Shown one piece after another: positions 4,565 through 5,354 of a stretch of DNA of 5,354 bases; within the stretch, counting starts at the first letter, position 1, and each line of letters starts with the position of its first letter. The notes beneath the pieces are model-generated. The model saw nothing but the letters and a program-made list of their open reading frames with translations. It searched no databases and was not told the origin of the DNA. A program made the position numbers and the translations under genes. Source of the stretch: Anaerolineae bacterium (GTDB lineage Bacteria > Chloroflexota > Anaerolineae > JAFGEY01); contig JAFGEY010000231.1 in the NCBI GenBank assembly GCA_016931365.1, forward strand, positions 1 through 5,354, in the 5' to 3' direction.

Positions 4565-5057
4565 GCGATTCTACTATCGCTTTGTCGATCCCAACCTGCA
4601 CCTGATCGAGTCCGGACTAACACACCGCCTGGGGCAAATGATCGAGGACAATTTCCGCGCCTTTGTTGCTTTGACCTTTGAGCAAATCTGCCGTGATTGG
4701 ATGCTTAAACAAGCTCAAAGTGGAATGCTGCCCTTTGCTCCTGACAATGTGGGCACGCACTGGTCTACTAGTGTACAGGTTGACGTCGTAGCGATTGCAT
4801 AGCGGGAGAAGCAGATCTTGCTAGGTGAGTGTAAATGGGGCGACACGCCCGTCAGTCGGGCAATAGTAACCAATCTGATTGAGCAAAAGACCCCTCGCGT
4901 GCTGCGCAGCTTGCCAGACAAAGGCGACGGCTGGACAGTTCACTATGCTTTCTTTGGACGATCTGACTTTACTGCGGCAGCTCGTGCGCAAGCAGCTCAA
5001 GTTGGAGCCCGGTTGCTCAATCTGGAACAACTTGAACACGATCTGGCCGCGAAATAG
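4554..5057 (+). pseudogene. Remnant of a DUF234-type (archaeal-ATPase-like) AAA ATPase: 5' truncated, internal amber stop
   Basis: One continuous frame reads PFLRFYYRFVDPNLHL from 4557 and ends at TAG 5055-5057, interrupted only by TAG at 4800-4802. The sequence matches the C-terminal region of the archaeal-type ATPase family (DUF234), including a PD-(D/E)XK-like core: Asp in QVDVVAI before the break and the ExK of LLGECKW after it. The nucleotide-binding domain with Walker A/B, normally some 250-300 residues upstream, is missing: the same frame hits a stop at 4527-4529, and no P-loop is found in the preceding sequence. In related proteins as I recall them, the broken position is usually Trp (VAINWREK), so a single TGG-to-TAG change is likely. 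Downstream TTG 4818 has a GGGAG-like SD and could in theory restart, but the product would lack the ATPase. These ATPases are often multicopy or accessory genes. Confidence 0.8.
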
Positions 5058-5078
5058 CCAAACTGCATCTTCCTGTCA

Positions 5079-5112
5079 TTTATGTCTTATAATCATAATT
5101 ATAGGACATAAA
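5079..5112. repeat. AT-rich 15-bp inverted repeat between convergent genes
   Basis: TTTATGTCTTATAAT (5079-5093) and ATTATAGGACATAAA (5098-5112) pair over 15 positions with one T-G, around the loop CATA. Each strand carries a TATAAT hexamer inside the dyad (5088-5093 plus; 5103-5098 minus). No proper T-tract follows on either strand, so it is not a standard terminator. It lies in the 103-bp spacer between the ATPase remnant and the minus-strand DUF1499 gene, and could be a protein-binding site, an RNA 3' hairpin or part of a small repeat family. Confidence 0.6.
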
Positions 5113-5160
5113 AAGCAAAACCAACATTTTCAACCGAGGACAGGACATCCCGCCGGCACA

Positions 5161-5354
5161 CTATTCGCTAAACCGGCGTCGAATATCCTCCATCCGTCGA
5201 CGGTTTAGCCCCATATCCGAATACCCCAATCTCGACGCAGAACGGAAATGAACGACCTTGGCCTTATCGTCAAAATAAAACTCGACATCGTCGACAAACT
5301 GAAACCCGGGCGTCTTGAACTCGACATAGAGGTAATCGGGCTGTTCGACAACGA
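5161..5354 (-). CDS. DUF1499 family protein, C-terminal 63 residues (5' end outside window)
   Basis: On the minus strand the frame is open from the right edge to a TAG at 5163-5161. The translation carries the hallmarks of the DUF1499 family: PDYLYVEF near the start, then FVDDVEFYFDD and the signature HFRSASRLGYSDMGLN, ending in RRRMEDIRRRFSE. The family's function is not established; members are small proteins found in bacteria and plants, and those I know of are usually about 120-200 residues. Only the C-terminal part is here, the start and any signal peptide lying beyond the right edge. The gene converges on the ATPase remnant. No clear terminator follows the stop, although the AT-rich dyad is about 50 nt downstream. 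Codon use and GC content look like those of neighbouring genes. Confidence 0.85.
   Translation of the reverse strand, partial: VVEQPDYLYVEFKTPGFQFVDDVEFYFDDKAKVVHFRSASRLGYSDMGLNRRRMEDIRRRFSE

Noticed and set aside
4563..4802. Two separate small genes (4563-4802 and 4818-5057)
   Set aside because: They share one reading frame and together form one DUF234 C-terminal domain; a nonsense mutation in a truncated gene is simpler.
5167..5208. Inverted repeat GCTAAACCG / CGGTTTAGC with a 24-nt spacer
   Set aside because: Both arms lie in DUF1499 coding sequence (Leu-Asn-Arg and Arg-Phe-Ser codons); no T-tract; probably chance.

Overview
The window looks like chromosome from a moderately GC-rich bacterium, most plausibly a Chloroflexi (Chloroflexota) lineage. 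This is inference from protein style: a lipoprotein HtrA with a long Pro/Thr/Ala linker, a DUF234-type ATPase tail and a DUF1499 protein. No rRNA or other marker confirms it. The layout suggests ordinary chromosome with an accessory fringe: a tyrosine recombinase cut by the left edge, and a decayed ATPase remnant near the right edge.

Left to right: (1) 2-433, C-terminal part of a tyrosine recombinase, ending in a stem-loop over its stop codon. (2) 434-594, a control region with four tandem CTAAT(G/C) repeats at exact 11-bp spacing, leading into a -10-like TACAAT framed by a GTTAC-N7-GTAAC dyad. (3) 595-3233, a tight three-gene same-strand cluster: a zinc-finger-less J-domain co-chaperone (CbpA type), a universal stress protein, and an HtrA/DegP-type serine protease with lipoprotein signal and PDZ domain. 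The gaps are 3 and 17 nt, so this reads as one protein-quality-control operon working on both sides of the membrane. (4) 3234-3553, a 320-bp region without a conventional gene but dense in signals: a weak terminator, a near-consensus extended -10 promoter, and a predicted transcript of about 180 nt. That transcript has a 5' hairpin, a 14-nt Shine-Dalgarno sequence complementary to the 16S rRNA 3' end, a 17-codon ORF, mutually exclusive hairpins and a strong intrinsic terminator. (5) 3554-4423, a TIM-barrel sugar phosphate isomerase/epimerase-like protein with its own SD but no convincing promoter, so read-through of the upstream terminator may control it. (6) 4424-4564, a spacer ending in a strong intrinsic terminator. 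(7) 4554-5057, a 5'-truncated DUF234-type ATPase remnant broken by an in-frame amber codon. (8) 5058-5160, a spacer with a 15-bp AT-rich dyad. (9) 5161-5354, minus strand, the C-terminus of a DUF1499 protein cut by the right edge.

The strongest candidate for something undescribed is the 3264-3478 element: a compact RNA switch or attenuator built around a tiny ORF whose ribosome-binding site can be sequestered by an anti-SD inside the ORF itself. The second is the four-copy 11-bp array before the chaperone/protease operon, whose geometry matches tandem binding by an OmpR/PhoB-type response regulator. All structures were worked out by eye from base pairing; no folding energies, database searches or alignments were run.
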